A DNA stretch of 64,000 nucleotides. It comes from CAZXEU01 sp965207385. GTDB lineage: Bacteria > Bacteroidota > Rhodothermia > Rhodothermales > Bin80. The DNA is taken from NCBI GenBank assembly GCA_965207385.1, contig CBDBLZ010000018.1, positions 124,001 through 188,000 of the forward strand, written 5' to 3'. The position numbers and the translations under genes were made by a program. Shown piece after piece: positions 26,829-36,566 of the stretch. The notes beneath the pieces were generated by a model. The model had not been told where the DNA came from, made no database searches, and was given only the letters and a program-made list of their open reading frames with translations. Numbering within the stretch: position 1 is the stretch's first letter; every line of letters begins with the position of its first letter.

Positions 26829-28307
26829 CTACAGCCAGGTACTCCGGCTGCTGCCCAGGTGGAGCTGGACCGTTTTCAGTTCGGTAAAATCATCCGTGGC
26901 AAACCGGCCAAGCTCTCGTCCCAAGCCGCTATGGCGGTACCCGCCGAACGGCAATTCGGGATAGCCGTCCATGAAGCAGTTAATCCAGATCGTGCCGGCC
27001 CGGATGCCGCGGCTTGCCTGGAAGGCCGTATCCACATTGGCTGTCCAGACGCCTGCGCTAAGCCCGTAAAGCGTGTCATTGGCCATGGCAATGGCCTCTT
27101 CCGCGGTGTCGAACGTGAGAACCGACAGCACGGGGCCGAAGATTTCGTCGCGCGCAATCGACATGCTCGCGCTTACGCCGTCAAACACAGTGGGTGCGAC
27201 GTATCGCCCGCAGGAGGTAGCGAGTCTTTGTCCTCCCAGGCGCAGCGATGCGCCCTCCTCTTGCCCGCTCCGGATATAGGACAGGATCTTGTCGAGCTGG
27301 GCCTCATTGATGATGGCACCCACCTTGGTCTTTTCGAGAAGCGGGTCGCCCACGGGTACGGATGCCGCGCGCTCGATGACGCGCCTGGTGAAGTCTTCCG
27401 CAATAGAGCGCTGCACCAGGAGCCGGCTGCCGCTGTTGCAGCACTCGCCCATGTTGAAATAGACGCCGAAGACGACGGCGTCGAGGGCCGCCTCCAGGTC
27501 CGCGTCACCAAAGACAATGTGGGGGTTCTTGCCACCCAACTCCAGTGCAACCTTCTTCAGTCCGCTGCCGGCTACGGAGGCAATATGCCGGCCTACGCGT
27601 GTCGAGCCCGTAAACGATAGGACATCCACAGCCGGATGCTCCGCCAGTCTGCTACCGGCCGGCTGGCCGAATCCTGTTACCACGTTCAGCACACCCTCCG
27701 GCAGGCCCGCCTCGTGGCACATGGCGCTGAGGCGGAGCGTGGTGCCGGGCGTGAGTTCGCTGGGCTTTACGATGGCCGTGCATCCGGCGGCAAGGGCAAA
27801 CGGCAGCTTCTGGCTGATGATGAGCAGCGGAAAATTCCACGGCGTAATCATGCCGACTACGCCGGCCGGCTCTCTTAGAACAAAGGCCAGCTTGTCCGTG
27901 CCCAGCGTATTGTAGGTGTCGCCTGAGATGTGGCGCGCCAGCGTGGCGGCGTAGTCCCACAGATCGGCGGCGGCCTTCATTTCCTGGCGGGCCTGTGCGA
28001 TGGGCTTGCCGCTTTCCATCGTTTCGAGGCGTGCAAGCTCTGCGGTTTCGGACCGGATGGCTTTTGCCACCTCGCTCAGCAGCCGTGCGCGGTGACGGCC
28101 GCTCATCCGCGGCCAGGGGCCTCTGTCAAAGGCTTCCCTGGCTGCCGCCGCCGCCGCATCCACATCGGCGCCTTCGGCCTCGGGGTAGGACGCAACGGCC
28201 AAGTCGTGCGCGGGACTCGCGGTTTCGAAGCGCTTCCCCGAGCGGGCCTCCGCTTGCGTTCCGCCAATCCACATGTGTGCCGGGCGGACTTCGCTCTGAA
28301 AGGTCAT
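26829..28307 (-). CDS. NAD(P)-dependent aldehyde dehydrogenase (betaine-aldehyde-dehydrogenase-like)
   Basis: 492 residues, complete ALDH fold: NAD-binding TPWNFP (155-160) and FTGSTRVGR (232-240), general base Glu256 in LELGGKN, catalytic Cys290 in GECCNSG. It oxidises an aldehyde to an acid; the neighbouring choline-dehydrogenase-like enzyme would supply that aldehyde. The sequence is nearest in style to betaine aldehyde dehydrogenases, but these names are unsafe without a search. 16 bp after the GMC gene in the same operon. Confidence 0.9.
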   Translation of the reverse strand: MTFQSEVRPAHMWIGGTQAEARSGKRFETASPAHDLAVASYPEAEGADVDAAAAAAREAFDRGPWPRMSGRHRARLLSEVAKAIRSETAELARLETMESGKPIAQARQEMKAAADLWDYAATLARHISGDTYNTLGTDKLAFVLREPAGVVGMITPWNFPLLIISQKLPFALAAGCTAIVKPSELTPGTTLRLSAMCHEAGLPEGVLNVVTGFGQPAGSRLAEHPAVDVLSFTGSTRVGRHIASVAGSGLKKVALELGGKNPHIVFGDADLEAALDAVVFGVYFNMGECCNSGSRLLVQRSIAEDFTRRVIERAASVPVGDPLLEKTKVGAIINEAQLDKILSYIRSGQEEGASLRLGGQRLATSCGRYVAPTVFDGVSASMSIARDEIFGPVLSVLTFDTAEEAIAMANDTLYGLSAGVWTANVDTAFQASRGIRAGTIWINCFMDGYPELPFGGYRHSGLGRELGRFATDDFTELKTVQLHLGSSRSTWL

Positions 28308-28323
28308 TGTGCTTGATAGATGC

Positions 28324-29913
28324 TCACGTGCTGTTTTGGATCATCTCCGCGCCCTTTTCTCCGATCATGATAGAACTGGCCTGAGTGTTGCCGCTAATCA
28401 GGCGAGGCATGATGGAGGCGTCCACGACGCGCAGCGCGTCGAGGCCGCGGACACGAAGCTCCGGGTCGACCACTGCAGCGTCGTCCACACCCATCTTGCA
28501 CGATCCCACGGGATGGTAGTCATTCTTGGACCACTTGCGGATATAGGCGGCAATCTCCGCGTTGGACCGCACGCTGCGGCCGGGCAGGATTTCGCCGCTT
28601 ATGAAGGGGCGGAAGGCAGACGCGCCCAGTATCCTTCGGCCCCAGCGCAGCCCTTCCACGGAAATGGTCAGGTCGTACGGGTCGTCCAGGAAACTGGGAT
28701 CAATCGCGGGCATCTCCAGCGGATTGGCGCTTCGCAGCGTAACGCTGCCGACGCTGCGCGGGCGAAGATTGCACGTGTTGATGGTAATCCCGTGTCCGCG
28801 GATGCGCATCCGGCCGTGGTCGACGACATACGCTGGGAGGCAGTGGATCTGGATGTCGGGTGAGCGCACCTTGTCCGAGCTTCGGACGAAGCAGCCGGCT
28901 TCCGCCACGCAGGCGGTCACCGGGCCCGTCTTGTAGAGCAGGTACTGCAGGCCGTGACGCAGTGCGCGGTCCCAGCGGTCGTGCCCGTTGTAGCTGACCG
29001 GCTGGCTGCACTCCGCCGCTATGTACACGTCCATGTGGTCCTGGAAATTCTTGCCTACGCCCGGGAGGTCATGCTGGACGGCAATGCCGTGTCTCAGCAG
29101 CTCGTCTGCCGGGCCGATGCCGGAGAGCATCAGCAGCTTGGGCGAATTGACAGCGCCGCCGCTCAGGATGACCTCGCGCTCGGCGTACACCTTCTTCATT
29201 TGCCTGCCCCGGCGAAGGTAGGCTACGCCCTTCGCGCGATTCGACTCCATCAGCACTCGTGCCGCCTGGGCGTCGGTCCGCACCTCCAGGTTCGGCCGGT
29301 TCTGCTGGGAGCGGATGAACGCGGTAGCGGCGCTTTCGCGGCGCACGTTGCGCTGCGTGACCTGGTAGAAGCTCACGCCGTCCTGCTGCTTGCCGTTCAA
29401 ATCAGGATTGTACGGAATGCCGACTTCCTGCGCGGCGCGCACGAACGCCCTGGTCAGCACGTTATGCTGCGTCTGGTCCGCAACGTTGAGTTCGCCGCCT
29501 TGGGCGTGATAGTGATCGGCAAAGCGCTCGTTGTTCTCCGACCTGCGGAAGAACGGCAGAACGTCGTCGTAGCCCCAGCCCTTGCATCCGAGTTCCAGCC
29601 ACTCGTCGTAATCCAGCCTGTGCCCCCGGATGTAGATCATGGCGTTGATCGAGGTGCTTCCGCCAAGCGTTCGCCCCTGCGGGTAGTGCATTTCCCGGTT
29701 GTTGACGTGCTTCTGGGGCACGGTTCGGAAGCCCCAGTTCACCTTGGGTCCCGTGAGCTTGGTAAAGCCGGCCGGCAGGTGTATCAGCGGAGATGAGTCC
29801 GGGCCTCCGGCCTCCAGGAGCAGGACGCGCACAGACGGATCCTCGCTCAGGCGGCTGGCCACAACGCAGCCGCTTGCGCCGGCTCCCACCACAATGTAAT
29901 CGAACGCGTCCAT
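28324..29913 (-). CDS. GMC-family alcohol dehydrogenase (choline-dehydrogenase-like)
   Basis: 529 residues from ATG 29913. FAD motif GAGASG (10-15), second GMC signature GRTLGGSTSINAMIYIRG near residue 80, and the C-terminal YHPVGSCKMG (His467) and SGNTQAS (Asn509), close to the positions of the catalytic His/Asn pair in choline oxidase. It should oxidise a primary alcohol to an aldehyde. Paired with the aldehyde dehydrogenase downstream (16 bp), as in bet operons, but the rest of the operon (CoA-transferase, hydratase, sugar importer) argues against simple betaine synthesis. Confidence 0.9.
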   Translation of the reverse strand: MDAFDYIVVGAGASGCVVASRLSEDPSVRVLLLEAGGPDSSPLIHLPAGFTKLTGPKVNWGFRTVPQKHVNNREMHYPQGRTLGGSTSINAMIYIRGHRLDYDEWLELGCKGWGYDDVLPFFRRSENNERFADHYHAQGGELNVADQTQHNVLTRAFVRAAQEVGIPYNPDLNGKQQDGVSFYQVTQRNVRRESAATAFIRSQQNRPNLEVRTDAQAARVLMESNRAKGVAYLRRGRQMKKVYAEREVILSGGAVNSPKLLMLSGIGPADELLRHGIAVQHDLPGVGKNFQDHMDVYIAAECSQPVSYNGHDRWDRALRHGLQYLLYKTGPVTACVAEAGCFVRSSDKVRSPDIQIHCLPAYVVDHGRMRIRGHGITINTCNLRPRSVGSVTLRSANPLEMPAIDPSFLDDPYDLTISVEGLRWGRRILGASAFRPFISGEILPGRSVRSNAEIAAYIRKWSKNDYHPVGSCKMGVDDAAVVDPELRVRGLDALRVVDASIMPRLISGNTQASSIMIGEKGAEMIQNST

Positions 29914-29914
29914 G

Positions 29915-30673
29915 TCACCTGCCGCGATACGTGGGACTGCGACGCTCGCTGAAGCTTGCTGCACCCTCGCGCGCATCCTCTGTACCGGCGCTCAGCGCGC
30001 CTGCCAGTATTTCCAGGTTGGCGGGGTTGCCGTCGATGGCTTGCTTGGCAAGCTGCACAGCCACGGGTGCGTGTGCCGCTATGCGACGGGCCAGGCCCAG
30101 GGAACGCGGAAGCAGCTGCGCTGCAGGGACAAGGGCGTTGACCAGTCCCCAGTCCAGGGCCTTTGCGGCATCGATGCGTTCTCCCAGGAAGATCATCTCC
30201 TTGGCACGCGCAGGACCTACCAGTTCCGGCAGCCTGGATGTGGCTCCCCAGCCGGGTACCGCGGCAATGGAGACTTCCGGCAGGCCGAACGATGCTGAGT
30301 CGGCGGCAATGCGCAAATCCGCCGCCAGTGCAAGCTCGAGGCCACCGCCGAGGGCGAAGCCCTGGACCGCTGCAATGACCGGCATGCGCAGACTCGCCAG
30401 GCGTCCGAAGACGCGGTGTCCTTCGCGCATCCAGGATCGCCACATGTCGAGGGGCTCAAGGCCCGTCCAGGCACGGATGTCGGCTCCGGCGCAAAAGGCG
30501 CGCTCTCCCTTGCTGCCAAGAACCACGACCCGCGTGTCTTTGCTGCGCTCCAGCGTGCAAATCCCATCTTCCAGAGCGCGAAGCATGGACATGTCCAGCG
30601 CGTTGAGCTTGTCGGGACGATCCAGCGTCAGCTGCGCCACGTGGTCTTCCTGCGTCAGATGAACCGTGCCCAT
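29915..30673 (-). CDS. Enoyl-CoA hydratase/isomerase family protein
   Basis: 252-residue crotonase-fold enzyme. The oxyanion-hole segments are seen as GERAFCAGADIR (about 55-66) and ALGGGLELALAADLRIA (about 100-116), followed by FGLPEVSIAAVPGWGAT. The typical catalytic glutamate of hydratases appears at the position LPEVS. Forms a trimer or hexamer in the cytosol; acts on an enoyl- or other acyl-CoA made with the CoA-transferase encoded 6 bp upstream. One base separates its stop from the GMC start. Confidence 0.9.
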   Translation of the reverse strand: MGTVHLTQEDHVAQLTLDRPDKLNALDMSMLRALEDGICTLERSKDTRVVVLGSKGERAFCAGADIRAWTGLEPLDMWRSWMREGHRVFGRLASLRMPVIAAVQGFALGGGLELALAADLRIAADSASFGLPEVSIAAVPGWGATSRLPELVGPARAKEMIFLGERIDAAKALDWGLVNALVPAAQLLPRSLGLARRIAAHAPVAVQLAKQAIDGNPANLEILAGALSAGTEDAREGAASFSERRSPTYRGR

Positions 30674-30679
30674 GGCAGC

Positions 30680-32275
30680 TCAGATTGTCAGGCCCATGGG
30701 CCCGGGGTCGAACAGGCGAGGATCCATGGTCCTGATGTCGGGGCTTACCGCAAGCTCAAGCGTGGTCTGTGCAAGCACGTCGCGCTCCAGGTCGATGCCG
30801 GGTGCGATTTCGGTGACCACGAGGCCGTTTTCCGTAAGGCGCAGCACGCAGCGCTCCGTGATGTAGGTGACATGCTGCCCCGTCTTGCGTGCACGCCGAC
30901 CGCTGAAGCTGACGTGCTCGACCCTCGGAACCAGTTTCTGAACGGCTCCTTCCCGGTCTATATGGAGTTGCCCGTTCTCGATGCGCAGCCGCAACCCGCC
31001 GGCGGTATAGTAGCCGCTGAATACCAGGCGGCGTGCAGATGCCGTGATATCGATAAAGCCCCCGACGCCGGCCGTAATGTGCGGCCGCGCAGCCAGTCTT
31101 GAGACATTCACGTTGCCCTCTTCGTCTATCTCGAGGAAGGATAGGAGACTGCGGTCAAATCCTCCACCCTGGAAATACGTGAATTGATCGGGCGACGACA
31201 ATATGGCATCCGCGCCGGCGGCACAGCCGAATTGAAAATCCATCAGCGGGACACCGCCAACGGCTCCCTGTTCGATGACCCACGTCACGGACCCCGCAAG
31301 GTTTTCTTCCAGGAGGATTCTAGGCACGAGCGCGGAAATCCCAAAGCCCAGATTTACTGCCTCGCCTCGCCTCAGCTCCATGGCTGCCCTTCGGGCGATT
31401 GGCTTGGCGGTACTCCAGGGCGCAGCCGTGAATTCGCTTTCCGCAGGCCGGATTGCTCCGCTGATGGAAGGCTCGTACGGCGTCTCGGTAGTCTGCATTT
31501 GATCCGGTGCGATCACGACGTGGTCGACGACGACGCCGGGCACGCGTATCGACTGCGGCGGAAGGGTGCCCGCGCTGACAACGCGCTTCACCTGTGCCAG
31601 CACCAGCCCGCCGTTGTTGTGTGCGGCAAGCGCCTGGTCGTAGATGCCAAGAAAGGCTCCCTCGTGCTCCGTGGAAATGTTGCCTTGTTCGTCGGCTGTC
31701 GTGCCGCGAATGACGGCAACGTCAACGGGAATTGCACGGTAGTAGAGCCAATCGTCGCCGTCGAACTTCACGCGCTGCACGAGTTCGTCCTTCGACCGCT
31801 CATTCATGCGCCCTCCCAGGAGTCTCGGATCCACGAATGTATCCATGCCCACCTTCGAGAGCACTCCCGGCCGGTGTGCAGCTGCCTCGCGATGCATGTG
31901 GTAAAGGATGCCGCTGGGAAGGTTGTAGGCCTCGATGGCGTTGTCGTGAATCATGCGCCATATGCGGGGCGAGGGCATCCGGGAGGGGCCGCTTGGCAGC
32001 GAGCCCGCCACCACGCGTGCCAGCAGACCCGGACGGGCGAGGTGATCCACGCCGTCGATGCCATACATGTCGCCTGCGGCGATGGGATGCACGGCCGTAA
32101 GGTTTCTGGGGCGCCCCGTGGTTTCGAACCGGTTCCCGATGGCTGCCAGGAGGGCGTCGGGACAACCCAGCCCGCTTGAGCTGCTGACCGTTACTACTGC
32201 GCCGTCGGGAACGAGCGCTGCCGCTTCCTCGAGGCTGATCACCTTCGTGCTTCTCGACAAGGAGGAAGGCATCAC
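30680..32275 (-). CDS. Acyl-CoA:acetate/propionate CoA-transferase (YdiF-like, fused alpha-beta)
   Basis: 531-residue family I CoA-transferase with both halves in one chain: alpha half (about 1-270, with DGAVVTVSSSSGLGCPD) and beta half (about 280-531). The catalytic glutamate that forms the glutamyl-CoA thioester is Glu335 in WVIEQGAVGG. Length and order match propionate/acetoacetate CoA-transferases of the YdiF type. It would activate the acid produced by the aldehyde dehydrogenase. 23 bp downstream of the Gfo/Idh/MocA gene. Confidence 0.9.
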   Translation of the reverse strand: MMPSSLSRSTKVISLEEAAALVPDGAVVTVSSSSGLGCPDALLAAIGNRFETTGRPRNLTAVHPIAAGDMYGIDGVDHLARPGLLARVVAGSLPSGPSRMPSPRIWRMIHDNAIEAYNLPSGILYHMHREAAAHRPGVLSKVGMDTFVDPRLLGGRMNERSKDELVQRVKFDGDDWLYYRAIPVDVAVIRGTTADEQGNISTEHEGAFLGIYDQALAAHNNGGLVLAQVKRVVSAGTLPPQSIRVPGVVVDHVVIAPDQMQTTETPYEPSISGAIRPAESEFTAAPWSTAKPIARRAAMELRRGEAVNLGFGISALVPRILLEENLAGSVTWVIEQGAVGGVPLMDFQFGCAAGADAILSSPDQFTYFQGGGFDRSLLSFLEIDEEGNVNVSRLAARPHITAGVGGFIDITASARRLVFSGYYTAGGLRLRIENGQLHIDREGAVQKLVPRVEHVSFSGRRARKTGQHVTYITERCVLRLTENGLVVTEIAPGIDLERDVLAQTTLELAVSPDIRTMDPRLFDPGPMGLTI

Positions 32276-32298
32276 TTTCCTGTCACTTTTCCGGCCCT

Positions 32299-33312
32299 TT
32301 ACGCGTAGCGGACGGGCGTTTGCCTGCCTGAACGCGTGGACTCAAGCACGGCCAGGGCGACGGCCAGCGACCGGATGCCGTCCTCTGCCGTAGCTGCGGG
32401 CTTGCCTGCGCCGTCCACCGCGCGGTTGAAGTGCCGCACGGCACGGGTGTACAGGTCTTCATGGTCTCCGAGGTCGACTTCCGTGCGCACATCACCACGC
32501 CGAATAAAGACGCGGCCCACGGCGCGCTGCGTCATCACTTCCTCCGCGATGAGCGAGCCGTCCGTTCCGTGTACCTCAAGGCCCGTACCCGCGTGCGCTA
32601 CCGTAAACGCATCATGAAACTGTGCCAGCGTGCCGCGACTGAATCGCATGACACCCATGACGGCGTCCTCGACGCTGCCTGATGCAAGGCCCTGGCTGGC
32701 AGAGATGGCGGATACCGTTTCGACTTCGTCATCCAGCACAAAGCGCAGCGTGTCCGTGTCATGGACGGTGACATCCAGGATGACGCCGGCGCCCGCTGTT
32801 GGCTCGTGAATGCGCCATGTGCGCAGATTCTGCGGCAGGGAGACCGCGTGAAAGACGCGCGCCGCGAGCGGTCTGCCAATAGTGCCTTCACGCAACAGCC
32901 GGCGAAGCGTGCGGTGCGTTACGGCATTGCGGAGATGGTGATTGGTGCCCATGACGACACCGGCCTCCTGGCAGGCCCCGGCCATCTCCAGGGCATCATC
33001 AAGCGTGAGCGCCAGGGGCTTTTCGCACAGCACGTGCCGGCCGAGCCTTGCGGCTGCCAGTGTTTCTGCCCTGTGGCGTTCATTGGTCGTGCAGATATAG
33101 ACGACGTCGACATCGGTATCGGAAATCAGCGCTTCCACGCTGTCATACGATCGCGGTATGCCGCATTCGTCGGCAAATCGGCGGGCGCGGTCGCCAGAAC
33201 GGCTCATGAGGGCGACCACGCGGCTGTCTGCCTGGCAGTTGATGGCGTTCACCATGTACTGCCTGGCGATCGTGCTGGCGCCAATGATTCCCCATCCCTT
33301 GATGCTTGCCAT
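32299..33312 (-). CDS. Gfo/Idh/MocA family oxidoreductase
   Basis: 337 residues with the NAD(P)-binding Rossmann fold (IIGASTIA instead of the usual GxGxxG, a common variant), the conserved EKP (CEKPLALT, about residue 97) and the C-domain motif DVTVHDTD with the expected catalytic Asp/His. It oxidises or reduces a sugar, inositol or related substrate. First gene of the ten-gene operon; the 84 bp to the divergent TonB gene must hold both promoters (TTA and TACTTTCC elements are visible on this strand). Different from iolG in sequence and context. Confidence 0.9.
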   Translation of the reverse strand: MASIKGWGIIGASTIARQYMVNAINCQADSRVVALMSRSGDRARRFADECGIPRSYDSVEALISDTDVDVVYICTTNERHRAETLAAARLGRHVLCEKPLALTLDDALEMAGACQEAGVVMGTNHHLRNAVTHRTLRRLLREGTIGRPLAARVFHAVSLPQNLRTWRIHEPTAGAGVILDVTVHDTDTLRFVLDDEVETVSAISASQGLASGSVEDAVMGVMRFSRGTLAQFHDAFTVAHAGTGLEVHGTDGSLIAEEVMTQRAVGRVFIRRGDVRTEVDLGDHEDLYTRAVRHFNRAVDGAGKPAATAEDGIRSLAVALAVLESTRSGRQTPVRYA

Positions 33313-33360
33313 GGTACTGTCTGGTGTTTGAAGGCAGGAAAGTACAAAAAGGCGTTCAAC

Positions 33361-33392
33361 TTGTAATTAGAGCAGGGGCGCATCTACCTTAG
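33361..33392 (+). promoter_or_regulatory. Bacteroidota-type promoter for the TonB-etf operon
   Basis: TTG at 33361-33363 and TACCTTAG at 33385-33392, 21 bp apart, match the TTG / TAnnTTTG arrangement with one mismatch. The predicted start of transcription falls on the annotated ATG (33397), so the leader would be very short or the true start lies a little downstream. Confidence 0.35.
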
Positions 33393-33396
33393 AGGC

Positions 33397-35691
33397 ATGT
33401 TGCATGGTGCAGCTTGGCGCAGCCTCGACTCGGGGTGCGGACTACGGCTCGCTGCCGCGGTGGCACTGGTAGCGGCGCTTCTGCTCCAGGCGGGAGAGGG
33501 CCGGGCGCAATCGTTGCGCGGCTTTGTCACCGATGCCGAAAACGGCGCGCCGCTTGAGCTTGTTCACGTGGTGCTCAGCTCCGCGGACGCGGCTGCCAGG
33601 GGCGCCGTCACGGACGTGGACGGGTCTTACCTGTTGGCTGGCCTTGAGCCGGGTCGTTATGTGCTCCGCGCTTCGCGCGTAGGTTACAATACCTTTGCGG
33701 ACACGCTGGATCTTGAGCTGGCCGACAGCCGTGCGCTGAACATCGAGCTTCAGCCGGGCTTTGACCTGCAGGAGGTTATCGTCGAGTCGGAAGGCGCGCG
33801 CACAACGGCCGGATTCCGGTCCGTGCGGCCCCGGGATATCGCCCGGATACCGACACCGGACTTGACCGGTGACCTTGCCGCCTACCTGGCGACCATGCCG
33901 GGCGTGGTGGCGCTCGGCGATCAGGGCGGGCAACTGTTCATTCGCGGGGGCGAACCCGCGCAGAATCTCGTGCAGATAGATGGGGTGCTCATCTACCAGC
34001 CCATGCATATCCTCGGCTTTTATTCCGCGTTTCCCTCCGGCATCATCAGCCGAAGCGATATTCATGCCGGCGGCTTCGGCAGCTCCTTTGGCGAGCGAAT
34101 CTCCTCCGTCATAGACGTTACGGCGCGCACGGGAAGCAGCCGGGTGTACGCCGGCAGCGCGACCCTCTCTCCGTTCATCAGCAGCGTGCAGGTGGAGGGC
34201 CCGATTCTGCGCGACAGGGTATCGGTGCTGGCCTCTGCACGTCAATCGCTGGTGGAGCGCGGAGCCTCGAACATCATCGGGCGCGAGTTGCCGTTCAACT
34301 TCGGGGACGCATTCTTCAAGCTGGCCGGAAACACGACCGAATCAAGCCGGGCGTCGCTGATCGCGCTGCGAACCTTCGACAGGGGAACGCTGCACGAGGG
34401 AGCCGACCCCGACGAAGTCAGGTGGGGGAACCTGGCCACGGGGCTGCGCTATCTCGTGTTGCCGCGCAAGTTTCCGCTATCGGCCGACATTCGTGCTTCC
34501 TGGTCCAGGCTGTCAACCGAGCTGGGCCCGCGTGCTGATCCCTCGCGCGAGAGTCGCATAGCCAGCCGGCACCTGTCTGCCGAGGCCACCTTTTACGGTG
34601 ACCGAACGGACGTGGACGCCGGCATTGCGCTTCGAGTGGTCGCTACAAGCAGCAGGCTGGACGGATTGTATCAGCGCATCGACGTGGACTCCGAGCGCGC
34701 GCAGCATGTCGCGGCGTTTGTGGAGCCGCATTTCCGGATTGGGCCCGGATTGCGGCTGAGCACCGGTGTGCGCGTCCAGTTCTTCGACATGCGCTTTGCA
34801 CCCTTCGTGGAGCCGAGGTGGCGCCTTGAGTGGGAGACAGGCCGGCATCTGCTCAGTGCTGCCGCCGGGATCTACTACCAGTCTGTACTGGGTCTCTACG
34901 ATCGGCGGGATGCGGCCAGCGTATTCACCGTCTGGACTTCCGCGCCGCGCGAGCGCCTGGGAAGCGAAGACATCCGGGCAGGACGCGCCCAGCGGGCGAT
35001 TCACGCTCTTGCGGGGTACAGGCTTGGGTTGCTTTCCGGGCTGCACATTGCGGCCGAGGCCTACGTAAAGCGCCTGGATAACCTGTACATCGCGGAATGG
35101 ACGGCCTATCCTCGGTTTACGACCCGGCTGCAGCCGGCAGACGGCCTAGTGCGTGGCATCGACCTTCGGCTTGAACTTCAAATGGGGTCTATGTCCGGGC
35201 AGGTCGGCTACGGCTATGCTGCCGCGCGGTATTCTGCCAGGCAGGCCTCTCTCCGTCTCTGGTACGGCATGGAGGAGCTGGCATTCAATCCTCCGCACGA
35301 CCGTCGGCACCAGGTAAATGCCGTCTTCAGCGCGACCGTTCTCGGATTCGAACTGGGGGCCCGGTTGGCGTTCGGCTCGGGACTTCCCTTCAGCCGGGCC
35401 GTGGGTTTTGACGGTTTCGCACTGGTGGACGACGTAACGAGCATAGCCGAGCGCCCGGGCTTTCGCCGGGTTATCTACGAGCGGCCCTATGACGCGCGCC
35501 TGCCCACGTATCACAGGCTGGATATGTCCGTGGCCCGGACATTCAACGCTGCCGCCGCGGAAATCACGGTGCAGGCGAGCGTGCTCAACGCCTACGACCG
35601 ACGAAATCTCTTCTACCTGGACGTGTTCACGCTGCAGCGCGCTGACCAGCTTCCCTTTCTTCCTTCACTGAGCCTGGGGGCTGCCTTCTGA
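33397..35691 (+). CDS. TonB-dependent receptor with carboxypeptidase-like regulatory domain
   Basis: 764 residues: signal peptide (LAAAVALVAALLLQAGEGRAQ), a CarboxypepD_reg-like beta-sandwich (about 38-115, LRGFVTDAENGAPLELVHVV to LNIELQPG), a plug domain (about 120-240, with LFIRGGEPAQNLVQIDGV and GERISSVIDV) and an outer-membrane barrel ending in LSLGAAF with the C-terminal aromatic residue. Shorter than SusC-type transporters and no SusD follows; instead a DUF4249-like lipoprotein gene overlaps by one base (TGATG). Substrate unknown. Leads an operon with etfBA. Confidence 0.9.
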   Translation: MLHGAAWRSLDSGCGLRLAAAVALVAALLLQAGEGRAQSLRGFVTDAENGAPLELVHVVLSSADAAARGAVTDVDGSYLLAGLEPGRYVLRASRVGYNTFADTLDLELADSRALNIELQPGFDLQEVIVESEGARTTAGFRSVRPRDIARIPTPDLTGDLAAYLATMPGVVALGDQGGQLFIRGGEPAQNLVQIDGVLIYQPMHILGFYSAFPSGIISRSDIHAGGFGSSFGERISSVIDVTARTGSSRVYAGSATLSPFISSVQVEGPILRDRVSVLASARQSLVERGASNIIGRELPFNFGDAFFKLAGNTTESSRASLIALRTFDRGTLHEGADPDEVRWGNLATGLRYLVLPRKFPLSADIRASWSRLSTELGPRADPSRESRIASRHLSAEATFYGDRTDVDAGIALRVVATSSRLDGLYQRIDVDSERAQHVAAFVEPHFRIGPGLRLSTGVRVQFFDMRFAPFVEPRWRLEWETGRHLLSAAAGIYYQSVLGLYDRRDAASVFTVWTSAPRERLGSEDIRAGRAQRAIHALAGYRLGLLSGLHIAAEAYVKRLDNLYIAEWTAYPRFTTRLQPADGLVRGIDLRLELQMGSMSGQVGYGYAAARYSARQASLRLWYGMEELAFNPPHDRRHQVNAVFSATVLGFELGARLAFGSGLPFSRAVGFDGFALVDDVTSIAERPGFRRVIYERPYDARLPTYHRLDMSVARTFNAAAAEITVQASVLNAYDRRNLFYLDVFTLQRADQLPFLPSLSLGAAF

Positions 35692-36554
35692 TGCGGTACG
35701 TCTTTCTGCCTGTCATAGCCCTTGCCCTGATTCAGACAGGCTGCGAGGAAGATGTGGTCGCCGTCACCGGGACGGACATCCCTTTTTCCGTATTCGGGGC
35801 GCTTACGCCCCAGGCCGATACGCAGTGGGTACGCGTCTATCCTGTGGAAGGACGCCTTGAGCCCGCGGGCGCCGGGCCGCTGGACGCGGTGGTCACTACC
35901 AAGGCGGAGCAAGCCGGGACCATGCAAACATGGCGTGATTCGCTTATTCGCGATCCCGGCCGCCTTTTCGCCCACGTTTTCTGGCATCCCTTTGCCGTCG
36001 AGCATGGAGAGCTGTACAGCCTCGTAGTGCGTCGAAGCGACGGCGAAGCGTCACGCGTTTCGGTTCGCGTGCCCGATGAAGCTACGCTCGTCATGCCGCC
36101 GCCCGCGAACGTGGCGCCATCGCGGCTGAGGGCATTCGTAGCCGGTGATGTGCCCAACCTCATACGCATTGAAGTAACGTACCAGTATCGCTACCTTACG
36201 CCCGGCGGCGTGGAAGGCGGCCAAACCGTTTTCACGTACGACGACCAGAAGCGCCGCGTGGACGGAGGCTGGATAATTGACCTCATGCCAGCATCCGATC
36301 TGCGCGGGCTGCAAAACGAACTGGCAGAGTACATTCCCCTTGATCCTACGATTGGTCTCAGATTGACTCGTCTGATTTTGCGCCTCATTGTGGCTAACGC
36401 TGAATGGGAGCCGCCCGGCGGCGTCTTTGATCCGGAGGTACTGGTGCAGCCTGGCAATATGAACAACGTGGAAAACGGGTTCGGATTCCTGGGCGCCGGC
36501 TACCGTCTGAGCGCCACCTGGATCCCTCGCGACACGCTCGTCGTGGTGGGCTGA
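35691..36554 (+). CDS. DUF4249-like outer-membrane lipoprotein
   Basis: 287 residues: lipoprotein signal (YVFLPVIALALIQTGC, lipid Cys18) followed by an immunoglobulin-like beta-rich protein (DIPFSVFGALTPQADTQWVRVYPV, HGELYSLVVRRSDG). The start overlaps the receptor stop by one base, so the pair is coupled. DUF4249 proteins are known as lipoprotein partners of TonB receptors in Bacteroidota and may cap the barrel; the match here rests on layout and overall pattern, not on a strict motif. Confidence 0.65.
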   Translation: MRYVFLPVIALALIQTGCEEDVVAVTGTDIPFSVFGALTPQADTQWVRVYPVEGRLEPAGAGPLDAVVTTKAEQAGTMQTWRDSLIRDPGRLFAHVFWHPFAVEHGELYSLVVRRSDGEASRVSVRVPDEATLVMPPPANVAPSRLRAFVAGDVPNLIRIEVTYQYRYLTPGGVEGGQTVFTYDDQKRRVDGGWIIDLMPASDLRGLQNELAEYIPLDPTIGLRLTRLILRLIVANAEWEPPGGVFDPEVLVQPGNMNNVENGFGFLGAGYRLSATWIPRDTLVVVG

Positions 36555-36566
36555 AGCGAGATTGCC

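Noticed and set aside
26829..29913. betBA genes for choline to glycine betaine
   Set aside because: Both families are broad, and the CoA-transferase, hydratase and sugar importer in the same operon do not fit; names left open.
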